DNA from: Undibacterium umbellatum
GTDB taxonomy: Bacteria; Pseudomonadota; Gammaproteobacteria; Burkholderiales; Burkholderiaceae_D
Assembly: GCF_014284125.1 (NCBI RefSeq)
Contig: NZ_JACOFX010000012.1
Span: 62,001 to 126,000, forward strand
Direction of reading: 5' to 3'
DNA: 64,000 bases
Under the pieces are notes generated by a model, which had not been told where the DNA came from, did not search any database, and worked only from the letters and a program-made list of their open reading frames with translations. The translations under genes and the position numbers were made by a program. This document shows positions 16,991 to 25,097 of the stretch, piece by piece (position 1 is the first letter of the stretch; every line of letters starts with the position of its first letter).

Positions 16991-17004
16991 ATTCTTGCGA
17001 TGGC

Positions 17005-17970
17005 TTATTGGCGTACTGGCTTCTTGGCGCCAGTGGCTGCGCTGGATTTTGCCTTGTAGGCTGGTTTTCCGCTATTTACTGGAAATCCAGATGTCTTCTT
17101 CAAATTGGACGTGGCTGGGAATGGGAATTTTACAGCAGATTTTTTCTCTGTAGTTTCAATCGATTCATTTGCAACAGGGCTGGCTTTAGTGACCGCTTTT
17201 GCTGCAGTTTGTTTTGTAGACACGGTTTTTTTCTCAGATGCTTTTGGTATAGTCGCGGCAGTTGCACTGCTTGCTGCTGGCGTTGGTACTGTGGTTGGAA
17301 TGGTTTCTGGAGCTACTGGTTTGACTTCAACTGTCGAAACAGGGCTGTTAGTCTGCGGTTTTTTTATCTCTGCCTTGATTGTTGCAGGTTTTGCTTCAAC
17401 TTTGGCTATTTGAGTTTTAGTCACAGGTTTAACCACTGGTTTTACTGTGGCTTTCTCTGTGACTGCCACCGAAGGCTTTTGTTTTAATGGTGCCTTGGCG
17501 GGTTTGGCTTCTGTTTCTGCCAGCAAAGTTAATTGTTTGGTCTCAGCGATGGGCTTGGCAGCAACAGGCTTTTTGACCTCTGGTTTGGTCGTGGACGCTG
17601 GAGCGGTTTTGGTCTCAGTCACTGCCGTTTCTGTAACAGATGGGGCTTGCTTGCTGACGATTTGCCATATTTCTGCCCTTGTGCTGCTGGTAATACTGGC
17701 CAGCTCGCGCCCGTAGGACAGAAATTTTTCAATTTGTGGCTGACTATGTGTGCGGCTCACATCCAGCAGTTCTTGCGGCTGTTTGACGGCAAGCAGTTCA
17801 CGGGTCACGCTGTTGGCGTTTTCCAGGGATTGTTTGGCAGTATTGAAATTCAGGGCGATCAATTTTTCCAGACCGCCAAAGGCTAATTGCGACCAGGCTT
17901 GAAAAACGGTAATTTGTTTCGCCAATTGAGTCTGGGCAGCAGATGATAATTGTTCAGTAAGCAAAGACAT
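17005..17970 (-). CDS. phasin with long Lys/Ala/Pro/Thr-rich tail
   Basis: Phasin-family protein (321 aa) that coats polyhydroxyalkanoate granules. Residues 1-105 form the helical phasin domain (QLAKQITVFQAWSQLAFGG; TRELLAVKQPQELL). The remaining 210 residues are low complexity, rich in Lys, Ala, Pro, Thr and Val, resembling histone-H1-like or PhaM/PhaF-type tails that bind DNA. Typical phasins are about 180-200 aa. A ggag lies before the ATG. PHA synthesis genes are not in the window. Granule association is expected; a role in tethering granules to the nucleoid is inferred. Confidence 0.87.
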   Translation of the reverse strand: MSLLTEQLSSAAQTQLAKQITVFQAWSQLAFGGLEKLIALNFNTAKQSLENANSVTRELLAVKQPQELLDVSRTHSQPQIEKFLSYGRELASITSSTRAEIWQIVSKQAPSVTETAVTETKTAPASTTKPEVKKPVAAKPIAETKQLTLLAETEAKPAKAPLKQKPSVAVTEKATVKPVVKPVTKTQIAKVEAKPATIKAEIKKPQTNSPVSTVEVKPVAPETIPTTVPTPAASSATAATIPKASEKKTVSTKQTAAKAVTKASPVANESIETTEKKSAVKFPFPATSNLKKTSGFPVNSGKPAYKAKSSAATGAKKPVRQ

Positions 17971-18211
17971 GAAACTCTCCAGAGTAGGGAAATTGAAGCA
18001 TCAAGAAGATAGACGCCAATTGAATCAGCATATTGTAAAAAAATGGCGCAATGCAGCATTATTTGTCAATAACGCATTCTATCGCTAGCCTGCTTAATTT
18101 GTAAGCATTATTTTTGCATCGCAATATTTATTCGGAAAATAAAGTTCTATTGATGAAAAAGTTGAGGAGGCATTGCCTATTCGAATCTACCTTACTAACG
18201 TGGCAGGCTTG

Positions 18212-18904
18212 TCAAAATAAATAACTGGCGCTGAATACCAGACTGTTGCGGGAGTTGTTTTGATACTTTCCTGTTTTGTAACTATATTGTGGCCTGGTGA
18301 TGCTATAAGCCAGTTGCAACTTCCAGGAGGAAAAATTGCTGCCCACACCTACGCGCAGGTCCACGCGATTACGGTTGACTCGCCCCACTTTACCATCTGG
18401 GTAAACCAGCCAGCCTATATGGGAAAACAGGTCCAGATGTTCTTGTAGTTGATAGTCTGCATTGGCTTCCATATACAGCGTCTTGCTATTGAGTCCTATG
18501 TAATTTGGAGAGTAGTAAATCCTTGCACTGAGATTGTCGAACATCAGGCCGGCAAACACTTCGCCATAATTGAGGTCGTTAGCTTTAGGGAAAAGCGCCG
18601 CAGTAGCACCAGCTTCCCAAATCAATCCACTACGCAGCCGTCGGGAAAATCCCGAATACAGCAAAATCTGTTCACCGTTACTATCACTACTAGTGAGCTT
18701 TACCTTTGATCCAAAGGCGCCAGCATACCAGCCGTCCGGGGCGTCATAAACCAGATTAAGTTGTGCCACGGGTCGCTCATTACTCAGTGAGACACCACGA
18801 TAGCTATAGTCGGAAGCAAGCGTGATACTGCCACTGACCTGTGCGCATGCCTTGCCAGCAATAGCAAAGATGGAAATGACCAGAATCACGCAATATTTAA
18901 GCAA
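18212..18904 (-). CDS. TorF-like outer-membrane protein
   Basis: Outer-membrane beta-barrel protein (230 aa) of the TorF putative porin type. A signal peptide ends at ACA/AQ, and SGSITLASDYSYRGVSLSN is the family signature. It ends in an aromatic residue (SASYLF), as expected for a barrel. A TTG at 18904 has aaggag 5 nt upstream and is preferred; a GTG at 18910 would leave no spacing. It begins 44 bp after the end of the subtilase gene, with no terminator between, so it is probably the last gene of the sigma-factor operon. Confidence 0.75.
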   Translation of the reverse strand: MLKYCVILVISIFAIAGKACAQVSGSITLASDYSYRGVSLSNERPVAQLNLVYDAPDGWYAGAFGSKVKLTSSDSNGEQILLYSGFSRRLRSGLIWEAGATAALFPKANDLNYGEVFAGLMFDNLSARIYYSPNYIGLNSKTLYMEANADYQLQEHLDLFSHIGWLVYPDGKVGRVNRNRVDLRVGVGSNFSSWKLQLAYSITRPQYSYKTGKYQNNSRNSLVFSASYLF

Positions 18905-18947
18905 TACCACTCCTTAATGAGGGTGCAAGGGATATATCTTATGCCTT

Positions 18948-20261
18948 CTATGGCTGATTGACAGCTGTTGCCGAAGCGGCCGTCAAATGACATGAACATG
19001 CACATTTACTCGTCAGCTTGCTCAGAGTAGCGCACAGATTAACCTGGCCGCTGATGTTGGCATCACCCTGGTTCACAGGATTAACCACCATGTCAGCGCG
19101 TATTTGCGTGAGGCTGGCTAATGGTTTCAGTTCGCTGAGCAAGGCCAACATGCCGGAGATATGCGCAGCCGAGTACGATGAACCAGAGACAAAGCTCCAA
19201 CGTGCCCCCGGTGCTGTAGTCGGTATGTCACGCCCTGGTGCTACCAGTATGTCATTCGTCAGCAATCTGGTTTTGCTGTCCGCCACTGCAAACACACCAG
19301 GATGTGAAGCCGGGAAGCCGCCATCGGCACGGTTGGGGTCCATGGCGCCGACTATCTTGATATTGCGGGAAATGGCAGCATCCAGCAATTGCTTCAGCAA
19401 GCGGTCAGGCGGGCCAGACAAACTCATATTAATCACTTGCACACCCTGCGTCAGGGCGAAATTAAGTGCCTTGCCGAGGGTAAAGCTATTGCACCTGGTT
19501 TTATTTTCTGGCTCTTGCCAGCAAGCTCTGAGGGCCATGACATGGGTATTCGGCGCGATGCCCTCTATACCCACACCATTGCCAGCACGCGCCGCGATAA
19601 CGCCTGCCACGCCTGTGCCATGGTTTTCACCGATATAAGGATTGCCATCGATGAAGTTTTGATTCAGCGAGATTTGTCCGGCCAAATCAGGGTGCTTGAT
19701 TTCTACCCCGCTGTCGATGACCGCCACGACCACATTGCGGCCAGTCGCAATCTTGCGTATCTCATCAAGCTGCCAGTATTTGTTCGCTGGTTGGACCGGG
19801 AACAGCGGGTCGCTTTTTGCTTGTGCATCAAAGGTATTAATGGTTTGCACCCAGGCTACACGTGCATCCTTGCTCAGGCTGGCGATGGTCTGTTCTTCAG
19901 AGATTGCGTCGCTTTCTTCCATGACAAAGCAATCCACATTCAGCACTGGCATGGGCCAGTCTTCCAGTAGTTTCAGGCCATGGGTGCGCGCCAGTTCTTC
20001 AGCAATACGACGGCGTGCGGTACGGCTGACATCATTGCTGTAACCACCGCTATAACTGACATCCGGGCGAAAATGCGGCGCTGGCAAGTGCAGCATGACC
20101 AGTATCCGGCGCTTGGCTTCAGGTTCCTTTGCTGTGTTCTGCTCCTGTACGACGACAGTGTCAGCACTGGCCAGCCTGGCACCGGATAGCGCGGTCAATG
20201 AGAGGAAAAGGCAAAGGCAAAGACCGAATTGACTCAGACGATTACTCCAGCGCGCTTTCAT
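18948..20261 (-). CDS. secreted S8 (subtilisin-like) serine peptidase
   Basis: Subtilase (437 aa) with a signal peptide (about residues 1-33), an N-terminal prodomain-like stretch (52-142) and a peptidase domain. The triad is Asp183 (VIDSGVE), His214 (ENHGTGVAG) and Ser362 (SGSSYSAAHISG). The usual proline before His in the serine motif is alanine, and the oxyanion asparagine region reads GAMDPN rather than the usual AGN. The C-terminus has a small cysteine cluster (KCACSCH). Its start overlaps the anti-sigma gene by 4 bp. A periplasmic or secreted protease of the sigma operon is a candidate for signal processing. Confidence 0.9.
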   Translation of the reverse strand: MKARWSNRLSQFGLCLCLFLSLTALSGARLASADTVVVQEQNTAKEPEAKRRILVMLHLPAPHFRPDVSYSGGYSNDVSRTARRRIAEELARTHGLKLLEDWPMPVLNVDCFVMEESDAISEEQTIASLSKDARVAWVQTINTFDAQAKSDPLFPVQPANKYWQLDEIRKIATGRNVVVAVIDSGVEIKHPDLAGQISLNQNFIDGNPYIGENHGTGVAGVIAARAGNGVGIEGIAPNTHVMALRACWQEPENKTRCNSFTLGKALNFALTQGVQVINMSLSGPPDRLLKQLLDAAISRNIKIVGAMDPNRADGGFPASHPGVFAVADSKTRLLTNDILVAPGRDIPTTAPGARWSFVSGSSYSAAHISGMLALLSELKPLASLTQIRADMVVNPVNQGDANISGQVNLCATLSKLTSKCACSCHLTAASATAVNQP

Positions 20262-20938
20262 TTTGCAGCTCCCGAACCCAGGGATTCAACCAGCTCTATG
20301 CCCGCCTCAGAGCGCAGTTCCCTGATGCTTTGCTCCAGCCTGGCATCATCGACATTGAGCAGGTAGGCATTGGTGACAGTGGGGCCATCGATGATGCGGG
20401 CGTCGTTGATGGACATGATGCGTTGTATATCCTTGACGGTCGTTTCTGGTTTGAACACAACCACAATATTACCGGAAGAACGCTCGCCGTTACCGAGTAC
20501 GCGATAACTGCTGTCGTCCTGTCTGGGCAGTGCCATAAACGCGACCAGTCCGACAATGACGGCAGTTTGTGCTGCCATGACCGCCATTCCCCAACGCGCT
20601 GGGGCCTTGCCATTCGCAGTAAACAGCGTCCGCAAACCTGCCATGAAGTTATTGGTATTGTTAACTTTGGCTGCTGGTACTTGCCCATCCAGCTTTGGTA
20701 AAAGACGGGCGAGGGCTCTATCCACATTGGGAACTGTACTTGCCGCCGGTTCACCAGCCTTCAGCTTTTGTTGCCATTGCAGGTCATCCTGACATGCAGT
20801 GCAGGTTTGCAAATGCGCTCGCACTAACTGCTGTTCATCAGCTTGCAGGGTATTGTTGGCATACCAGGGCAGCAAGTCCTGCACCTGGCTATGGTCAGAC
20901 TCATCAGATTGATGAACCTGGTTAGTTTTCGTGTTCAT
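20258..20938 (-). CDS. membrane anti-sigma factor with zinc-finger and protease-inhibitor-like domain
   Basis: Anti-sigma factor (226 aa). The cytosolic N-terminus has the zinc-binding HxxxCxxC of ZAS anti-sigma factors (AHLQTCTACQ). One transmembrane helix follows (about residues 116-134), then a periplasmic domain of about 85 residues. That domain (VVVFKPETTVKDIQRIM, ARIIDGPTVTNAYLLNV) has the look of the I9/subtilisin-propeptide fold, as in many Burkholderiales anti-sigma factors. The start at 20938 overlaps the sigma gene by 4 bp and the stop overlaps the subtilase by 4 bp, so all three are translationally coupled. Release by the adjacent subtilase is a hypothesis. Confidence 0.83.
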   Translation of the reverse strand: MNTKTNQVHQSDESDHSQVQDLLPWYANNTLQADEQQLVRAHLQTCTACQDDLQWQQKLKAGEPAASTVPNVDRALARLLPKLDGQVPAAKVNNTNNFMAGLRTLFTANGKAPARWGMAVMAAQTAVIVGLVAFMALPRQDDSSYRVLGNGERSSGNIVVVFKPETTVKDIQRIMSINDARIIDGPTVTNAYLLNVDDARLEQSIRELRSEAGIELVESLGSGAAK

Positions 20939-21537
20939 AATATTTCCTCCATGCTGTCGGAAAGCATGAATCTCAAACGCTGTCTGGCGTGGAACATCCG
21001 GGTCTTGACAGTATTGACCGGGCACTCCATGGTTTCAGCGATTTCCTTGTACCCCATCTCATGATAATAAGTCAGGCTGACGACGACGCGTTGTTCCATG
21101 GGCAAAGCACGCAGGGCCCGGTTCAAGTCAGCATCAAGCTGCTGGGCTGACATCTGCTGTTCTGGTTCATACCGGGTTTCTGCTGCATGATGTTCAAAAT
21201 TGGATTCGACTGCTTCGTCAAAACTATGTATTGCCTTCAAAGCCTGGCGATAGGCTATAGCAAATACCCAGGTGGATACGCGGGAAGTATGGTTAAAGCT
21301 GTGTGCTTTTTGCCAGACGACCAGCATTGTATCGTTGACTATTTCTTCTATCAGATGTGTATCGCGTGTCATTTTGTCCAGAAACCTGGCCAGCCTGCCA
21401 AAGTACAGGCGATACAAGGCCTCAAACGCCTGGCGATCGGCGTTTGCAATCAACGTGATCAATTCAACTTCCTGCGCTTCCGGGGTATCTGGACGTTTCT
21501 TGTCTGTTTTACCTCGCCATCCCCAATTCTCAAACAT
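20935..21537 (-). CDS. ECF sigma factor (sigma-70, RpoE-like)
   Basis: Extracytoplasmic-function sigma factor of 200 aa. Region 2 runs from about residue 30 to 100 (FGRLARFLDKM; TRDTHLIEEIVNDTMLVVW). Region 4 lies near the C-terminus (LPMEQRVVVSLTYYHEMGYKEIAETM; PVNTVKTRMFHARQRLR). A strong ribosome-binding site (gaggag) is 9 nt before the ATG. It is the first gene of the operon with the anti-sigma factor, subtilase and TorF-like porin, so those products are likely part of its own regulon. The signal is not known. Confidence 0.93.
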   Translation of the reverse strand: MFENWGWRGKTDKKRPDTPEAQEVELITLIANADRQAFEALYRLYFGRLARFLDKMTRDTHLIEEIVNDTMLVVWQKAHSFNHTSRVSTWVFAIAYRQALKAIHSFDEAVESNFEHHAAETRYEPEQQMSAQQLDADLNRALRALPMEQRVVVSLTYYHEMGYKEIAETMECPVNTVKTRMFHARQRLRFMLSDSMEEIL

Positions 21538-21563
21538 GCCTGCACTCTCCTCGATTAGCTGTT

Positions 21564-21590
21564 AATACCTGCTCAGGTGGAAAAGGTTCA
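21564..21590 (-). promoter_or_regulatory. candidate autoregulated ECF promoter
   Basis: On the minus strand tgaacc (21585-21590) and ggtatt (21564-21569) are separated by 15 bp upstream of the sigma gene. The GAAC core at about -35 is typical of ECF promoters; the -10 match is modest. Confidence 0.35.
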
Positions 21591-21891
21591 TGTCGGCGTA
21601 AAAAATATTTGGCATTAGCCTGATGAGGGATTGTTGTTTAAATGATAGTGCTTTCTGGTCAACCAGTCATCTGCCATATCTTGCTCAGTCCAAGCGTTCG
21701 CAAATGATTGTAGCGCATCGCCATGATGATATTTTTTATCTTCTTCCTTCGTATTTTTCTCTTCAAGTTGTCATCAGAAAAAACGTCTGCAAATTCACAA
21801 ATTGCTGATGTTTTTTCTCGCATCAAAAAAATATTTCATTTTTCTTTGAACCAATTTCAATGATTCCCGCATTAACCGCTTGAAACAAACG
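21591..21891. other. AT-rich intergenic region between sigma operon and MrtJ-type protease
   Basis: About 300 bases without a supportable gene. It is AT-rich with many T runs and presumably carries the promoter of the protease/JDVT-CTERM operon, but no convincing -35/-10 pair could be assigned. Confidence 0.4.
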
Positions 21892-21931
21892 AAGAGGTCT
21901 ATTTTTTCATGTGAAGAAAAACCTCTTTTTT
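21892..21931 (+). terminator. hairpin with T run in the leader of the MrtJ-type gene
   Basis: The inverted repeat aagaggt (21892-21898) / acctctt (21921-21927) is extended by inner T/A-rich pairing and ends in a T run. It lies 23 bp before the protease start, where an intrinsic terminator could act as an attenuator. Confidence 0.5.
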
Positions 21932-21953
21932 AATCTACCCGCATTGCTTATCG

Positions 21954-22328
21954 ATGAACCTTATCTCTCCTCTTTTTGTTCAGCAAGCGATGTGTGGAAA
22001 TCAGTTGTGGTCAGTGGATATGGCAACCCTGTTGCGGCTATTGCTGCTGGCACCGGTTCTGGAAGAGTTGGTCGTGCGTGCCGGTTTGCAGCAATACCTG
22101 ATAGACCGGTTTTATGAGCCGGGTAGCCATACAAGGTTGATGCCGGTGTTGTTGTCTGCGACGGCGTTCAGCGGCTTGCATCTGGCATCTGGCTGGGCAG
22201 TAGTGTCGGCTGTTTTTTTACCAGGCTTGCTGCTGGCGGTGCTGTACCAGGCGACACGTGACTGGAGATTATGCGCGCTGACCCATGCCGTATTCAATGG
22301 AATGGCTCTTGGTGTTTGCATGCAGTAA
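21954..22328 (+). CDS. JDVT-CTERM glutamic-type intramembrane protease (CPBP family)
   Basis: Short integral membrane protease (124 aa) of the CPBP/CAAX-protease-like clan. All three motifs of glutamic-type intramembrane proteases are present: EELVVR (Glu37, Glu38, Arg42), FSGLH (Phe72, His76) and HAVFN (His111, Asn115). Family members of this small size are known as dedicated processing enzymes (MrtJ) for JDVT-CTERM proteins, and the gene 25 bp downstream encodes just such a protein. It should cut the C-terminal anchor at the inner membrane. No Shine-Dalgarno sequence is seen at this ATG. An internal Met at 22020 has a gga nearby but would leave only a short protein. Confidence 0.85.
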   Translation: MNLISPLFVQQAMCGNQLWSVDMATLLRLLLLAPVLEELVVRAGLQQYLIDRFYEPGSHTRLMPVLLSATAFSGLHLASGWAVVSAVFLPGLLLAVLYQATRDWRLCALTHAVFNGMALGVCMQ

Positions 22329-22352
22329 AAAATTTAATCATTTAAGGGAACT

Positions 22353-24518
22353 ATGATGAACTTGCATTTTCGTTTTACGCGCACGCTACGGCAGCTCAGT
22401 GTGCTGGGGACTGTGTTATTTGCTGGCATGTCAGCAGCTCATGCAGCAGATGCCCTGAATGGCAAAAGCCTGTATCTGAATGGCCCAACAGGCGGTGGCA
22501 CCAGTTGCACCGCCTGCCATGGCGCTACCCCTGCCAATAACGTCAACGGTATTTTGCGTGGAGCGAATAATCCAACAGAAATCAGCAATGCCTTTGCCCA
22601 GAATAAAGGTGGCATGGGAAATTTATACAGGAATAAATTCACCGCAGATGAAATCGCTGACCTTGCTGCATTCATTGGCAACCCCAGCGTCGTAGCAGGG
22701 CCTATAGCCACAGTTTCACCAGCCAGTCTGGTATTTACCGGAACCACGGTAGGCCAGACCAGCACGGCCCTGAGTACTACTCTCAGCAATACTGGATCTG
22801 CCGCATTGAGTATCACTTCGATTGCGCTGACAGGTGGAGCAGCTACGGACTTTAATCTCGCAGGTGGTAGCTGCGCAGGCGGCAGTTCACTGGCGCCGAG
22901 TGCTAGTTGTACTGTGTTATCTACATTCAAACCAACTGCACAAGGCAGTCGTACTGCCAGTATCAGTATCAGCCACAATGCGACTGGCGGTGTTAGTCTG
23001 ATTACGCTGAGCGGCACTGGAAATGCCGCTGCCCAGGCTGGCCTCACAGTGTCAGCCAGTAGCCTGAACTTTGGTACGCTGCTGGTGAATGCTGCGTCTG
23101 CACTGCAGACTGTTAACATCAGCAATAGCGGCCAGGCGGCCTTGAATTTCAGTTCCATTGCTTTGACTGGTGCAAATGCAGGTATCTTTGTCGTTGGTGG
23201 CACCTGTAGTACGCAGACTGCGGTTGCCGCAGGTGGCCAGTGCACCATCACCTTACAGGCAACACCAGCCACAGCAGGTGCTTTTGCGGCAGCATTGAAT
23301 ATCGCCAGCAATGCCTCGAACGGCAATGCCGTCGTCAGCCTGGCAGGTAGTGCAGCAGCGTCCACACCAGCCATTACCGCGACACCCAGCGTGCTGGCCT
23401 TTGGTGCCCAGACGGTAGCTGCTTCACCATTGACACAACAGATCAGTTTATCCAATACCGGCAATGTCGCACTGACTTTCACAGCGATCAAGATCAGCGG
23501 TGCATCTGCAATTACGCTGGGTGCAGGTAGTACTTGTGGCAGCAGCCTCGCAGTTGGTGCAAGCTGCAATGTACCCGTGGTATTTACACCGACGGTCGAG
23601 GGTGATGTCAGCGCCAGCCTGGCTGTGACATCCAATGCTGCGCCTTTGCAGGTAGCTATTACTGGTACGGCGACCAAACAGGCAGTTGCGAAACCGGTCT
23701 TGTCAGATACCGGCACAGTACAGTTCAGCGACACCCAGGTTGGCACCACTTCTGCCAAGCATACTACCACGCTGAGTAATACCGGCACTGCAGCGTTGAA
23801 AATCACCAGCCTGGTCTTGAATGGCAGCCAGCTCAATGACTTCATATTGGCCGGTACTTGCAGCACAAATGCCACGCTGAGCCCGGCAGCAAGCTGCACC
23901 ATCGACACCAGCTTCAAGCCGGGCAGCGCAGGTAGTAAAACCGCAAATGTCTTGCTGGTGACCGATGGTGGTGCGCAACTCAGTCTGGGGCTGGCGGGCA
24001 CTGGCGTAGCGATCCCTGTCAAGACTGTTACGCTGAATATCAATCCGCAATCCTTTGACTTTGGTTCGGCCACGATAGGCAGTGCCAACCTGGTAAAACG
24101 CTTCACGCTGACTAACCCGGGCAGCACTGCGATTGCGCTGACAAATGCTGGCTTTAGTGGTGCCTTTTCAGCGGTGGTGGATGGCTCATCCTGCCCACGC
24201 TTCCCATTCAGCCTGCAGGCAAATACTTCTTGCGAACTGGTGGTCAGTTATGCCCCAACAAATGCAGGTACTAACAATGGTAGCGTCGTCATCAGCTCTT
24301 CAGACACCAGTACGACCTGGAACATCGCCTTTTCAGGTACTGCAGTGAATGCCGTCACCCCAACGGTGACAGGCAATGCGCCAAGAAATGAAGGCGGCGG
24401 TGGTTGTTCGGTTGCCCGTGATGGCAATGATCCTATGTTACCTGTCCTGGTGATACTGGCTGCTGCAGTCATCATCTGGCGCAGGAAACAGGCGCGTCAG
24501 GCTCGCTTACAAAATTGA
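22353..24518 (+). CDS. cytochrome c/Ig-repeat protein with JDVT-CTERM sorting signal
   Basis: A 721-aa secreted protein. A signal peptide (to about residue 32) is followed by a mono-heme c-type cytochrome domain (35-112), with the heme motif CTACH at residues 52-56 and a likely axial Met in GGMGNL. Five Ig-like repeats of the choice-of-anchor D (HYDIN-like) type cover about 115-670, each with one cysteine pair. The end has GGGGCS, a single hydrophobic helix (LPVLVILAAAVIIW) and a basic tail (RRKQARQAR), the JDVT-CTERM signal. The protease gene just upstream is its likely processing enzyme. It is probably an envelope- or surface-anchored electron carrier. Confidence 0.88.
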   Translation: MMNLHFRFTRTLRQLSVLGTVLFAGMSAAHAADALNGKSLYLNGPTGGGTSCTACHGATPANNVNGILRGANNPTEISNAFAQNKGGMGNLYRNKFTADEIADLAAFIGNPSVVAGPIATVSPASLVFTGTTVGQTSTALSTTLSNTGSAALSITSIALTGGAATDFNLAGGSCAGGSSLAPSASCTVLSTFKPTAQGSRTASISISHNATGGVSLITLSGTGNAAAQAGLTVSASSLNFGTLLVNAASALQTVNISNSGQAALNFSSIALTGANAGIFVVGGTCSTQTAVAAGGQCTITLQATPATAGAFAAALNIASNASNGNAVVSLAGSAAASTPAITATPSVLAFGAQTVAASPLTQQISLSNTGNVALTFTAIKISGASAITLGAGSTCGSSLAVGASCNVPVVFTPTVEGDVSASLAVTSNAAPLQVAITGTATKQAVAKPVLSDTGTVQFSDTQVGTTSAKHTTTLSNTGTAALKITSLVLNGSQLNDFILAGTCSTNATLSPAASCTIDTSFKPGSAGSKTANVLLVTDGGAQLSLGLAGTGVAIPVKTVTLNINPQSFDFGSATIGSANLVKRFTLTNPGSTAIALTNAGFSGAFSAVVDGSSCPRFPFSLQANTSCELVVSYAPTNAGTNNGSVVISSSDTSTTWNIAFSGTAVNAVTPTVTGNAPRNEGGGGCSVARDGNDPMLPVLVILAAAVIIWRRKQARQARLQN

Positions 24519-24526
24519 TCAATAAA

Positions 24527-24548
24527 GTCGGACTGCGGTCCGGCTTTT
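24527..24548 (+). terminator. hairpin between JDVT-CTERM gene and tlpA-like gene
   Basis: A 7-bp stem, gtcggac / gtccggc (one G-U pair), has a 4-nt loop and is followed by tttt. It is short, so it may only reduce transcription into the next gene. Confidence 0.55.
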
Positions 24549-24584
24549 CAAGTTTCAGGATATGAAAACTATAGGGCCAAGAAT

Positions 24585-25097
24585 ATGAAATTCTCTATGA
24601 ATATATACAAAAGACACTTTGCATTTGGCGTTGCTGCACTAGTCATGGCAACCTCAGCAATGGCGCTGGATAAAGGCAGTAATGCCCCGGCATTTGACCT
24701 CAAGGGTTTGGAAGGCAATATCAATCTGGCCAAGTATCAGGGCAAGTTGGTGTATCTGGATTTCTGGGCTTCGTGGTGCGGCCCTTGCCGCCAGTCTTTC
24801 CCATGGATGAATGAGCTGCAATCGAAGTACGGTGCGCAGGGTTTGCAAATCATCGGCGTCAATCTCGATCAAAAAAATGAAGATGCCCGCCAATTCTTGA
24901 CGACCACGCCAGCCCGCTTTTTGGTCGCGTTTGATCCGGCTGGTGCTACTCCCCGCAGCTATGGCGTGAAAGGCATGCCGAGTAGCGTGCTGATAGGCCC
25001 GGACGGAAAAATCATCTTTGAGCATGCAGGTTTCAAGGAGGCCGACAGGGCTGCGCTGGAAGAAAAAATAAAATCCTCATTGGGAGCAATCAAATGA
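24585..25097 (+). CDS. TlpA-like periplasmic thioredoxin
   Basis: Secreted thioredoxin-fold protein (170 aa) of the TlpA/ResA type. A signal peptide ends at AMA (residue 27). The active site is WCGPC (Cys65, Cys68), and the cis-proline side has GMPSSVLIGPDG. Such proteins keep periplasmic cysteines reduced, for example on apocytochromes, and are themselves reduced by DsbD or CcdA. The stop overlaps the start of the DUF4266 lipoprotein gene by 4 bp, and dsbD is two genes on, so a shared reducing pathway is likely. Confidence 0.9.
   Translation: MKFSMNIYKRHFAFGVAALVMATSAMALDKGSNAPAFDLKGLEGNINLAKYQGKLVYLDFWASWCGPCRQSFPWMNELQSKYGAQGLQIIGVNLDQKNEDARQFLTTTPARFLVAFDPAGATPRSYGVKGMPSSVLIGPDGKIIFEHAGFKEADRAALEEKIKSSLGAIK

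Noticed and set aside
21911-22117. GTG-started frame overlapping the protease gene
   Set aside because: It lies in another frame from the protease whose EExxxR and HxxxN motifs are clear, and it has no domain of its own.
22439-24127. A 562-codon open frame antisense to the JDVT-CTERM gene
   Set aside because: It mirrors the Ala/Thr/Ser/Gly-rich repeats, which lack stop codons on the opposite strand; no start context or domain is present.
22700-24370. Possible DNA tandem repeat
   Set aside because: The repetition is at the level of about 105-residue protein modules with diverged DNA, not a DNA repeat array or CRISPR.
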